64,000 nt of DNA, from the NCBI GenBank assembly GCA_020744425.1, contig JAGMUV010000002.1, positions 4,136,501-4,200,500 of the forward strand, given 5' to 3'. Made by a program: the position numbers and the translations under genes. Under the pieces are notes generated by a model that saw only the letters and a program-made list of their open reading frames with translations, had not been told where the DNA came from and did not search any database. Shown one piece after another: positions 34,002-45,138 of this stretch (position 1 is its first letter; every line of letters starts with the position of its first letter). The DNA is from Dactylonectria macrodidyma (lineage: Eukaryota; Ascomycota; Sordariomycetes; Hypocreales; Nectriaceae).

Positions 34002-36930
34002 TTATCCTTCTAACGGGACTGCGTTGGCTTCCTCTACAGGTCCTGGTGTTGGGCACTGGCGCAGTGGCTCCATGGCTTGTACAGGTTCTGCCAAAGAGTC
34101 CATCTTTTGGCCGCCCGCTACTCGCACACTTCCTCGCTTGCCCCGGACGACTTGCCCCGCCTCAACTCGGTCTTGAAGCATCTCGTCTAACATTTTGTTC
34201 ATCTCGTCGACGCCTCGGCCACGCTTTTTGTCGGCTTCTGGCACCAGTGGACTGCCTGGTAATGATGGATGGCTCTCTTGCGATAGCGGCGACCGCGGTT
34301 CCGTCGAAGCTTCAGCCGTATCCCGCGATCGTGCCGCAGAACGTAGCGCAGCCAACATCCGGTCCTTGTCATCCAACCTTGCTCGCAAATCGGCAATCTC
34401 GTTGTCCTTGTCCCGGAGTGCCGCTGATACGCTGTGGTCCTCTCCAACCATGATGGCCTTGTTGGGTGCTGCGAACCCTACAGACGCACGCGATGAACTA
34501 GCCCGGCGGGCTTGGAGCAGCCGCTTCTCTAACGTCGCGATGTATCGATTCTTGTCGGCAAGGTCTGATTGTAGAGCGCGGTTCTGCGCCGTCAGAGAGG
34601 CTGTTCCGTCTCCAAATTCGCCAACGCTGTCCTCGTCTGCTTCGCCCGAACTATCGGCCGCCCTTTGATTCCCACCGCTTGACCGTCGCCCGATAGTTGA
34701 GGTTGCCGATGTCATCGACGACGTTCGCTCTAGTATCGATTTGCCACCAGTCGAAGTGGCCACTGACGATCGGATGGATGCCGGCAACGAAATCTGCGAG
34801 AACCGCGCGTACTGCCCTAGTGAACTCATTGACCCATTTGTGTTGACGCCGATCGACTTGGAGCTGAGGATAAGGCGGTTCAGATGGTCGATCCGTTCCT
34901 TCAGAGCTGTGCGCGCCAACTGCATCTCGAGAATCTGTTCCTCATGTCGTTCCGCAGCTTCTGCTTCCCTAGCTCGCTCTTCCTCCTCATTCTGAGCCTT
35001 GTTTTCCTCGATTGAATCCTTCTTCTTCTTTTTAGCCTGAGTGTCCAGTTGTTGCCGTAGTTCGAGAATTTCCATCCGGTATCGCTCCAACAGTACTCGT
35101 GCACCACCGTCACCGCCAGCGCCCAGTGCTTCCTCGGCCCTCTTCGCATGGCTCACAATGTTGTTCTTCGCTCTCGAGGCGAATTTGAGAGTGTTGATGG
35201 TTTCGAGGGTATGGTTGCTAGCCGATGCCGCGCTGCCCCCTGCACCAGTCTGGATGGTACAGAGAATACTGACAAGAGAGTTTCCGGATAATGCGCCTTG
35301 AAGTAGGCGCGTGAGCTTGCTGTCACGGTACGGAAGGTGCTTTCCCTCCTTATCACCACCCTTGGCTTCCTTATCCTTCCATTCCGATAGTTTTGCGATG
35401 ACCGTTCCTAAGGTGAGCAAGCTCTTGTTGATATGGGCTCCTTCTTGCCGCCGCTCTTTCGATTCAGCAGCCTTTTCCGAACCTGCTAAATCAATAAGAC
35501 TCAGAGTTGATACACGGACACCACCTGGCGGAAGGCCGGATCGCTTGTTCCCCCCAGGAGCGTTGCCGCCGGGAATTCGCTCTCTGCTCTCGACGACAAT
35601 TTGAACAACAGCATGACTTCGGGAACTGCGGGAGTTAAACTGTGTGCTGGCGGTTCGTCGAGCCTGATCTCCACGAGCAATAACTCGCAGAAGTTGAGTA
35701 GGGCTCTGTACAATCTCCTCCTTCAGGGGTGTGGCATATACACCCCTCTTGCTATCCTCTCGAAGCTTGATTTCGTCCTGCTGTGTGGCGCCACCGACAC
35801 CACTTCCAGTAGGCATGCTTAACAGATCGTGGATCTTCTCGTTGTAAATTTCAAGGTAACTGACTCGCAACAGGAACTCCCGAGAGGGCGTCTCTCGGAT
35901 GTACGAGAAGATGTCGGTAATTGCCAAAGGAATCACACCTGGCGATGAGGCCGTACCCTGCATTGAGAATGTCTTTCCTGTGCCGGTCATACCGTAAGCA
36001 AACACCGTACCGTGGTAGCCCTCCATAACTCGTCGGACAAGCCGTTTCGCGATGTGATCGTATACTCGTGAGTTATTGTCGTGCGTTGTAAAGACATTGT
36101 CTGGCAGTAACCATTAATACTCTCCCTAACATCTCGTGTCCATAGCTTCACGTACCGTAGAAATGGTCGCCGCCATCTTTGCCTTTGTATGAGATGAGTG
36201 ACTTCCGTCCATCCACCATCCATTCGCCCTCTGGGTGTCCGCCATTGTTGCCTGTGTCGGGCCTCACACGAACGCTGACAATCACGTTTCCCTTCCCGTC
36301 TGCTTTCAAGGCTGTCTTGTCGGCAGACGAATCGGACTTCTGAGCAGATGCCTCGGCAGGATCATCGTAGGTCGTAGCTGATGTGGAATATGAGTCCTGT
36401 GCTGAGGAGCTGCGGCTCTGTGGCGGAGAAGAGACACTGATCAAACCGTCTGACATACGGACGCTGGTGATGGACTTGCCGTCGGCACTTCCGTTGAGGA
36501 AGCTGGGTGTGCTGGATCCGAATGTGCTATATGTTGAGTCCCTAACAGATGCCATCGATTTCCGGGCAGGTCGGCTCTTGTCGGTGGCTCTCGGACTGGG
36601 CGGGACGCCACTTGGGCGGGTATCACCTCGAGGTGGTTGAGGGAATGAGTTAATGCTGACGCTCTTCCGGATGGTCTTTCCAGCACTACTTGCTGCCACT
36701 GCAAGCTTTGGCTGGGGAAGAGTCGCTTTTGAAGCTGGTGTGGGCGGGACCAGGCCCATCGTGGAGGGTGTTCTGAGGCCCGACCGAGGGGTACCAGGTG
36801 CTGACTTGACTGAGGGTGGGTTGGGGATATTTCCCGTGCTCTTGCGAGTCTTGTTGACTGGTAAAGCGGGTAGGGCCATATTAGGAGGCCCGAGAGATGG
36901 CCTCGATGGCCGCGGTAGGGTTGTCGTCAT
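34002..36930 (-). CDS. kipA: kinesin of the Kip2/KipA (kinesin-7) type
   Basis: The exons are 36930-36156 and 36100-34002, giving 957 residues. The 55-nt intron (GTACGT ... CAG) lies inside the motor domain. Residues 1-210 are a basic Ser/Pro-rich extension. The motor covers about 213-575: the opening NVIVSVRVRPD, P-loop GMTGTGKTFSM near 295-305, switch I NSRSSRSH, switch II DLAGSEK near 462-468, and the neck-proximal NTLKFASRAKNN. Coiled coils follow, with a low-complexity linker (GSMSSLGQYA) and a polar tail. The N-terminal extension plus motor resembles yeast Kip2 and Aspergillus KipA, plus-end motors that control microtubule growth and polarity. Kinesin is certain; the KipA subfamily is likely. 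Confidence 0.92.
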
Positions 36931-39900
36931 TGTGATGGAAGATTAAGTCGAAGGGCCTGTGAGAGAAAATGCTTGCGGGCAAGGGGTTGGAGACCCAGTG
37001 CAAGATTCGGATGTTCCCTTCAAAGGGATCGTTTCTCCATGAACTCGTAGAACAAGCGTAGCTGTTCGTCGATCGATGTCGTCCTCCAAGCCTTCGTCAC
37101 TAAACGGGATGTGAGGTCGAAACCAAGTCGAAAGTGTGGAGTGTCGACTGTAAGCGGAGTGAAGTTGTCCGGTCGATCAAAGGCGGAGATGGTTTGTTGA
37201 AACGTTGATGTGCGACGCGCGCGACTGGGAAGATAGTTCCTGGTGGGAATCGGCGGACCTGAAGCATGTACCCGTTAGTGGCACTGAGAGTCGACGGCCA
37301 ACGGACGCAACGGTGCAAGATGCCGACGGTCGCATGCAGTTATGCAGATGGGATGGGAGGATGGAAGATGAAGAAGGTCAGATGGAAATGTGATAGACGT
37401 ACGTAGTACCAGCAATCGTCAAGGGAAAGTGTTCCCAGCTGGAGGGAGGGATCGGATCGAAAGGGGTGGTTTCGAAGGGGAATCTCGCAGCGAAGGAGCA
37501 ATACAACGGAAGGCAAGGAGTGAAGTGAAACCCCTCTCACAAAAAGCAATGCCACAGGCCCAAGTCCTTCAAGTCCCCAGCGTCTCCAGGCCTCGAGGCC
37601 AGGTTGTTTGACTAGGGGCTATTAGTAGCGCAGCAAGCGGGCAGCAGGCAGCTTGCTCCTTTCTGGTGCTAACGGGCACGGTGACGATGATGGCCAGGGT
37701 AGGCTGGAGTGCAGGAAATCGGGGGACGGCGTCCAGCAGGTGGGTAGTGTCTTGGGTCAAGGAGTAACACGGATCAAGATCAGAGCCTAGCGACTGAGCG
37801 AGCGGCGGCTGGCGTGGGATGTTGATCTAGCAGAGGCCTGGCCTGAGCGGGAGCCGACGTCGCTGCCGACGTCGCTACCAGCGTCGATGCTAGTGTTCAG
37901 TGCTTGGGGTTGCGATATCAAGGGCGATTGGGAGTCGGCAGACGTAATCGACAGGCTATGTGAGAGAAAGTGCCGCCGGGTTCCTTGGTGTTGAGACGGG
38001 GGAGAGGCGAAGAGAGCGCTCCGGGACGCCTAGACGCCAAATGTGTGGTGCTGGATCGATGGATAGGTTGGTAGTGACTGACGGGGAACGCGCGGGTCCA
38101 CTTGACAGCGAGAAAAATATGTGGAGTGGCGTGACGTCGCGGGTTTACACGGGCGGAGAGAAGGATTGAGAATGGGAACAAGAATGAACAATGAACAATG
38201 AACGGCTGGGGGCAATGAAGCAGAGGCGAAAGGGAAAAGCGAATACCGGCTGTGGGCACGAGTTAGGAGAGATTGATTCTACGGAGTGATACTGGAACTC
38301 GTCAGGGCCCAGTTGCTCGATGGGGAAGAAGGTTATTTGGTGACGGCCGACGGAGCTCAGTCGGGTTACTTCTCAGTGAGGTGAGACCAGGCCTAAGCCC
38401 GGGTGTACTGGCCCTGGCACAAATGGCCCTGGTATGTTCAACGGCCCTGCGACGGACCTGCACGATGGCCCAGGCCGGTTGGCCTTACAGTGCGTACAGG
38501 ACTAGCGTCGCCCGCACGGTACCTTTGACAGCGCAGCAACAGCGGCTACTGCTAAAGTACCCGACAGAATGGCCGACCAGCTGCAACGCAGTGATGAGAT
38601 TACAGAGATTGCAGAGGCGACCAGGACGGTAGGGGAAGCCGGGCACTGTAATTGCGATATGCAACCCGGGGCCAGTCGCACTGGGTTGGTCAATGGGGGG
38701 GCGCCACCCCAGGGCCTGGGGTTTGGGTAACAGGGGGAACGAACCTTGGTACATACTACGTAGAAAAACACGCCCTTCTCTCCAGTTCACAAAGTGTGCA
38801 GTGCAACATCCCACTGAAGGCCACTACGGCCTTCCGGTCCCTAGCGGGACGCTACGCTGAGTGTGGTTTAGAGGGCAGGGACCAAGGGAAAAGCAGCGGG
38901 GGCGCGTGAACCCGGTGCAGAGGCTGGCGAGGCTGGGCGAATTAGTAGCCAATGTCTTCAGAGCTGGCAGCATGAGGCGCCCTAGCTTGGTGCTGAAGGC
39001 GCCCTCGGATTGGGAATGGAGACCAACTAGATGCTTCAGGTACTGACTAATAACAATGTCAACTACCTGATGCACCAGAGTAGGGAATCTAATAGGCTGG
39101 AGCTGGCTGACGACGGGAGTTGGCTTAGCCGGCCGATGGCTTTTCTTGCCTAGCCTGCCGACTCAAGGCTGGCTGACTAGGTAACAAACAATGATGTGAC
39201 CAGTCGGGTAACTACAACTGGAGCGCTCTAAACTGGAAGAAGAACCTCTGCACATCCTGACTTGATGTGCAAGAGCGTTGCGTATTTCGAATATGGAATT
39301 GGCCACGGTTCCAGGTTACCTAGGAAGATGCCTGATAGAACATGTTCAGGTAGACACTAGCGAAACAAACCATCCCTAGCCCCATGCCTCTCCCTCTCCA
39401 TCTCAAGCTCTCCCTCTTATCCTCGAGCCCCCACCCATGAATCATATTCGCACCAGTCCCGCTCGTGCTGCAGCCTCCATCCAATTGTAATACATGGACC
39501 CGGAATCTTCATCATCTGCCATGTTGCTAGCCGAACACAAACCGGCAAGTCTACGGCCACGCTCCTCCACAGTTCGCCGGCTCCCTGCATCAACTCGGCT
39601 TCGCCCTCGCTCCCGGCCGTCCACCCGTCCTTGTCCCGTCCTCCTACCTCCCTGTCATACCTGTCGTATTGATCATAGCCAAGCAATGGTTCTATGTTCG
39701 TGAATGCAATATTCAAAACGTGCTTGGCTGCTATCAATCCCCCCCCCTCTAGCTTCATCCTGGCAACACCTCTTCCCCTTCCCGTCTGACCCTTCCCATG
39801 TCTTCAAGCTCCTCTCCCCCTTCGCTCTCATTGCGTAAAAAAGTTCATCATTGTCATTGGTGGCTAAGCCGACCCGATTTTTACATCTAAATCGGCTAGC

Positions 39901-42900
39901 GGGGAGAAAAAACAATGTCGATGGACTGGCCAAGCCATCTTTCTGTATCCTCTGACCTACGTATGCATGGGGGCGACCTTTTACCCCTGGCTACTATCCC
40001 GGCCCTCATGCACCTAGTTTAGCTCAAGGTGTGGCACCCGTCTCCAAACACAAAGCAGCTTCAACTCAGTATTTCGGCTTATGCCATGCCTGGTCGGGCT
40101 CACAAGCCTCCTTGTTACCGTGGACCATCGCACCCAGTTCTTGGAGCCGCCTCCTTGCGCCACCATTCCTGTGTGTGACATGCGACTGTTGCTGCGTCAT
40201 CACATGAGTCGGAAATTCTCTCAGATCCAAGTCCGGGCAGCCTGCACGTACGTACGTGCTATTGCGGAACATACAAGTGGAGAGATAAAGAGAAGCAACA
40301 GGGCATGACTTATCATTGCAACCAGCATAGCATTGATGTCAACGTCAACCCCGCATGTGTCTGCATGTTTGAGTACCTCCGTGCGTACACTTCGGCCATC
40401 ACGCGCTGCTTGCCCTGAGTAAGAACATGCATCATGGCCTATGTACCATCCGGGCCGACGGAAACTCAACGCATTGTCTATCGACAGTTCAGAGCAAAGA
40501 TACAGGGAGGCAAAAGGAGAAAAAAGGGAGTCGCAAAGTCGCTGCCCAGGGTTGCCAGGTTGGTAGCCTGGTAGACTGTGCGTATGCATATGCATGGCGG
40601 CGATTGATGGTGCGCAGGCACAGACGCAGGTGTAGCAGACTAGCAGACTCCATGGGCGATCGCGATGCCAGGGGGGCAATCATCAACGCAATCTCAATGC
40701 TGTGTGCAGTCGCCGATTGTCAGAATGGATGCCTCATCGTCAAGGTCATGTTCACTACGTATCAAAGTCACTCGGGAGCCTTCGGCATTTCCATGCTTAC
40801 CATTCATCAGCCAATGTCGACGAGATGTCAGAATCAGAAAGCGCCCCGCGAATGGTCTGCTGGATCGGGCCTGTCACAGTCACTTCAAGGGCTGACATGC
40901 CGTAAAGTGGGATATTATGTATCACCCTGCTCTGTCGCTCTATCGACTCACAAGAGCCCGTTGTTCCAGGTCTGGCCGTCTCGGCCATGGCTCTGGCTCA
41001 TCACCTGGCTGATGTCTCATCTTGTCGCTTGTCCTCTCACATGGCGACTTAGCCAAGCCGCAAAAATGTGTGGCTGCAATTTCCCCCCCTTGTCTCTCAC
41101 TAAACTGTACTCGGCCTTCTCACCAGCTAACCACAGGATATGGCACAGAGGATCATGCCGAGTCGTTATCATATCTCTTCTCTCCCAACACTTGCCATCG
41201 AAAGGGTCCGTGAGCCACCCTGCGAAGGGGAGCCATGTCCACGCCTTTACCGCATCTGGCCATCCTCCACGATGAAAGGATCGAATCATCACCCGATGCT
41301 GCGAATGACAGAACATGATGCCAGATGCCCAACGCTGTCGAGGGCCAACCGATCGGCAACACTGGTTCCCACAAAGCAACTTCGGTGTCTAGCCCCAAGA
41401 CGTCGACAGGGCTCGCGTGGTCCTCAGCAGGGTTCTTTGGCTGCCTGTGGAGAGCCGTTGATGAGGCGCCTTGAGATGAGCCGATGTTCCTTGTCCTCGC
41501 CCCTGAGAGAGACATGGTTGTTCAATTGCACTCCCACCTACTCGGGTTCGTTGGCGTGGTTGTGCGCTCGAAACTTCGTATCCACGAATGGAGATACAAG
41601 GGCCAATGGCACGCGACGTCCAAGACTTTACGCGTCGGCTTGCCCATCACTGTTCAATTAGGCGATGTGATATCCATAGATGTGCCGTCGTCAGCTCGAA
41701 TTTTCCTCAGCCTGCCATCACAACTCCACCAGAGACAGTAACGTTGGACCGTGGGTACCCAATGTTCACACCTAACAGTGCTTTCATCACATTGTTTCCT
41801 TAGAAATCTTAATGCATTAGCATCATTCCTATCACACTCTCACCCTGGGTAGTGGAGAGAGCCGGGTTTTTTTTTTTGCTTCATGCTTTTCAACATACCG
41901 CGACGGGATCCAACGGTCGAACGTGGAGTGCAACGCCCGCCATAGCTTGGGCTAGATTACCCAAAGCAGCAAATTGGGTCGTACGGCGAACTTAGGAGTC
42001 AAGGATAGTCCTTGTAGCATCCCGCTCTCGGCTTTCTTCTGCCCCATCCATTTGCTATTTGCTTTTGCCTCTCAGCAGCCCTAGTCGAAAATGGGTTTAT
42101 TCATGCCGCCAGATGCGCCAGTGACAATCACAGCGTAGCATTCGCTCTTCAGCGTGCGCAGCAGAAAGATATGAAACTGTGTGACAGAATGATCGCCATT
42201 CTCGTCGCCATTCTCGTCGCCACTGTGGAGGTGTTCACGTCCCGTGTCGAAACTTAGTTATGCTTCTTAGTACGGGGTGCACGACATGCCATACTGGAAG
42301 AACGCAAACTACCCTTCTCGTAAGCTTTGGTTTCAACTTCCAAGCGTCGATACGATACGCAGATGGCCAATCTACTGGGAAATAAATGTTCGGCAAAGGC
42401 CCGTTCAAGACTTCGGTACGTTCTCCCCGTGAAAAGTCCCTTGTTGGAAATCCTCCGTCTAGGGGTTCTTTTTCTCCGACAGGGACCCTTCTCTGGCGGC
42501 TAGCAGCACCAGGATAATTACAGCATCATGAGTTCCGTAGCGTTGGATTTGCCGCCTGGACAGATGAAAAAAGAAATGGGTTCGTTCGTTGCGGCACCGT
42601 CCCCACCGACCCGGTGATCATCACCGGACATGGCAAGCTTTGTTTGCGCCCTTAGATCCCTAGGAGTCTAGGACCATAATGCATGGAAGATAGAAATTGG
42701 GGATGGGATTGTTACATCTGCAATTTGTACAAAATATGAGTGATCTCTCCAGGGAAACCTGAAACGAACGGAACCCAATCTCGTCCACGTGGGGTCCTCC
42801 TAGGGAGGTCATCCCGTTGGGCTGGATCAGCCGCCTGTTTCTCGACTTTGCTCTATTTTCAACGCACGAAGACCGTAGTAACTCGTGGCTTTTGGACCTC

Positions 42901-43237
42901 TCGAGACATGGCTTTCGCAGTGAGTCTCCTAGTAAGACGAGCATAACTTGTCTCTTAGACGCGAAATATCGTGACGAGTATACGCCGTGATATCTGTTGC
43001 TCCTCCGTCCAATGTGTAGGTATATCTTCGCAGCCTCAAGTGATTTTGCTCTCTCTCATACGCTATATTAACGCTGCAGTGTTGAAGGATGATGCAATTC
43101 GTGTGTACCAATTCCTTTCCGAGTTGTCCAGAGTTCCCCGTCGACCCGCCCATCCTTGTCCAGAACTCTAGCCATATATATGTATGTAACAATTCCACGG
43201 CCTCCTTGGCATTGTCGTATATCAAACAACAGCACCC
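36931..43237. other. 6.3-kb gene-poor region upstream of the kinesin gene
   Basis: The minus strand is CT-rich from about 37100 to 38260, as expected for a long kinesin leader. Beyond that, overlapping short frames on both strands show no conserved features; the longest (40427-41275, +) is Cys/Ser/His-rich low-information sequence. A run of 11 T residues lies near 41867-41877. No tRNA, rRNA or transposon sequence was recognised. Non-coding transcripts or upstream introns are possible. Confidence 0.5.
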
Positions 43238-44338
43238 TTAGAGTCCTAGAGCCCTCACTCCTCTCCCCACACTTCCCGTCTCAAATACCTCAACAACTCC
43301 GAGTCCGACGGCTTCGCCGAGCACCCATTCCCACTCGACACCCCAGAATTCTTTCCATCGTGGCCCATATAGCCCGCCGCCCTCGAATCGCTCTCGCAGC
43401 CAGCTCTCCGGCCCCTCACCCCATTTAGTCCGTCCCAGCGCCTCCCGCACCCAGTCCACAGCGGCCGCGGCCAACTTCAGGTGCCGCCCGTGGCCGGGTA
43501 TGGCCAGCCGGAAGGCCGCCGGAGAGGCGTCTAGCGAGGCCGCGTGCGTAAGGGCCGGAGCTCCGCCACCGCCGCCGGCGAGGTGGATGGCGTTGCGGCC
43601 ACCGACGGCCGAGACGCTGCCGGATGCGAAACGGGAGACGTGCTGGATGGACATCATGGTGGTGCGGTCCTCGGGGCGGACGTCGAGAGTGTTTCCTGGA
43701 GTAGACGGCGTAGACGCTGTGAGGAACCCAACTCGAACAAGCTCATCCGCCTGGCTGCTCTCCAATACGCCCTTGGGGAGCGTCTGTGCTGTTGGGTTAT
43801 CTCTCAAAAAAGCTACAAACTTCTTCTTCGTCTCCTCTCCCAGTCGAGCCTTGTCGAGCATCCCATCCAACTCGGCCGCTTCGATGAGTGCCTCGCCCAC
43901 GCCGCCTCGTCTTTCAACCCTCATCCTCCTCACGACGCCCTTGCCTGTCAGCTCAGCCATTTCCCGTGACACCTTGGACGGCGAGTTCAGGACCGCGTTG
44001 AGGTGCCCAACCGTGACGATGGGCGCCGTGGCGACTCGGTAGTTGAGCAGCTCGATGGTCCGCGTCGAGTTGAAGCCCGTCGCTGGGATGGGACTGAACA
44101 TGCGTGATCGGATGTAGCGCATGGCTTGGATCGCATCTCGTAGCGTCAACTCGTCTTCTAAGATCTTCGTGAGGCCTAGATCGTCGAGCTTGTCTTGGAA
44201 GAGCTCTGTTTCATCGTCCTCCGGTTTGCGCGCCTTCGCTGGCGATGCGCCTGGTCTCGTCTGCCTCGTCGGGGCAGGCCGAGAAGGTTTGGTGACCCGA
44301 CCTGAATTCCCCAATATGGAACGGATGCTTTTAGGCAT
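43238..44338 (-). CDS. STK19-domain (tandem winged-helix) nuclear protein
   Basis: A 366-residue single-exon protein. The open frame extends two codons upstream to a TTG, so ATG 44338 (MPKSIRSILG) is chosen. The basic N-terminus is followed by LTLRDAIQAMRYIRSRMFSPIPATGF and by TVGHLNAVLNSPSKVSREMAEL, which match my memory of the fungal STK19 family (PF10494). Human STK19 was named as a kinase, but more recent work describes it as a DNA-binding winged-helix protein in transcription-coupled repair. No kinase motifs (GxGxxG, HRD, DFG) are visible here. The Gly-rich loop (HLAGGGGGAP) and Trp-rich C-terminus (WKEFWGVEWEW) are distinctive. Nuclear role inferred. Confidence 0.8.
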   Translation of the reverse strand: MPKSIRSILGNSGRVTKPSRPAPTRQTRPGASPAKARKPEDDETELFQDKLDDLGLTKILEDELTLRDAIQAMRYIRSRMFSPIPATGFNSTRTIELLNYRVATAPIVTVGHLNAVLNSPSKVSREMAELTGKGVVRRMRVERRGGVGEALIEAAELDGMLDKARLGEETKKKFVAFLRDNPTAQTLPKGVLESSQADELVRVGFLTASTPSTPGNTLDVRPEDRTTMMSIQHVSRFASGSVSAVGGRNAIHLAGGGGGAPALTHAASLDASPAAFRLAIPGHGRHLKLAAAAVDWVREALGRTKWGEGPESWLRERFEGGGLYGPRWKEFWGVEWEWVLGEAVGLGVVEVFETGSVGRGVRALGL

Positions 44339-45138
44339 TTTCAAGTCAGAAACTTGTGCATGCTTGAGTGTTCAGTGAGATGGCTTCACACTGCCTGTTG
44401 CATGTAGCTGACGCCCTTTCAAGATGTCTGACAAATAGTGGAGATTCTAGCTTAGACGGACTTGTCTTATGTCAACCAAGGAAGTGATGCAACTCCACAA
44501 GCCAGCACAAGAGGTAAACTTTGGCATCAAGAGCACTAACCTGCCTCAAGTATCCTGGGGTCGGGGTGGAATTGTACCATTTTGTGGACATGAAATCTCA
44601 GGTATTGCTGTTTTAGCTGCCGCAATGCTGAAGCATCTAGGTAAGCAACGACTAGATTCTAGGCAGCCTCGAAGAATAGTATCCCATCCGGCGTGACGTC
44701 ATATTCGCGATTGCCTTAAAATTGACTGTATTTGAGAGAGCTCCGCTCTCACCGTGGTTTTAGGACTCCATGTTATCATGCGTGTTAAGACGTGGAGGGA
44801 AGCCGTCTACTCACATTCAGATTCGCATATCCGAAAGCCTCAGAGGGTTACGACCAAAGAGGGTGTCCCGAAACTAGCATGGGTTCAGCGACTTGCAGGT
44901 TTTCTCATTGAGAAACATTGAAAGTGCTCAATACTCATATGTGCTCGGTTGCGGTTTGGTCTACGTCCTGTCCATTCGTTACGAGATGAGATCAGGTACT
45001 AAACCTAAGCTCATGATTTGGAATATAGCAAAATCATCTCAGTTGTCAACGAGTCTTATTTCACAACATCGGCTTGGGTTTATCTTTTGAAATTAATTCG
45101 CTCTTCCTAGTTTGAACATTCTGTGATTGGCCGAGTCT
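44339..45138. other. intergenic region
   Basis: 800 nt containing the promoter of the STK19-domain gene and the 3' UTR of the transporter gene. Short frames only; nothing recognised. Confidence 0.5.

Noticed and set aside
40427..41275. A 282-codon plus-strand open frame in the gene-poor region.
   Set aside because: Composition is low-information with no conserved motif, and opposing frames of similar quality overlap it.
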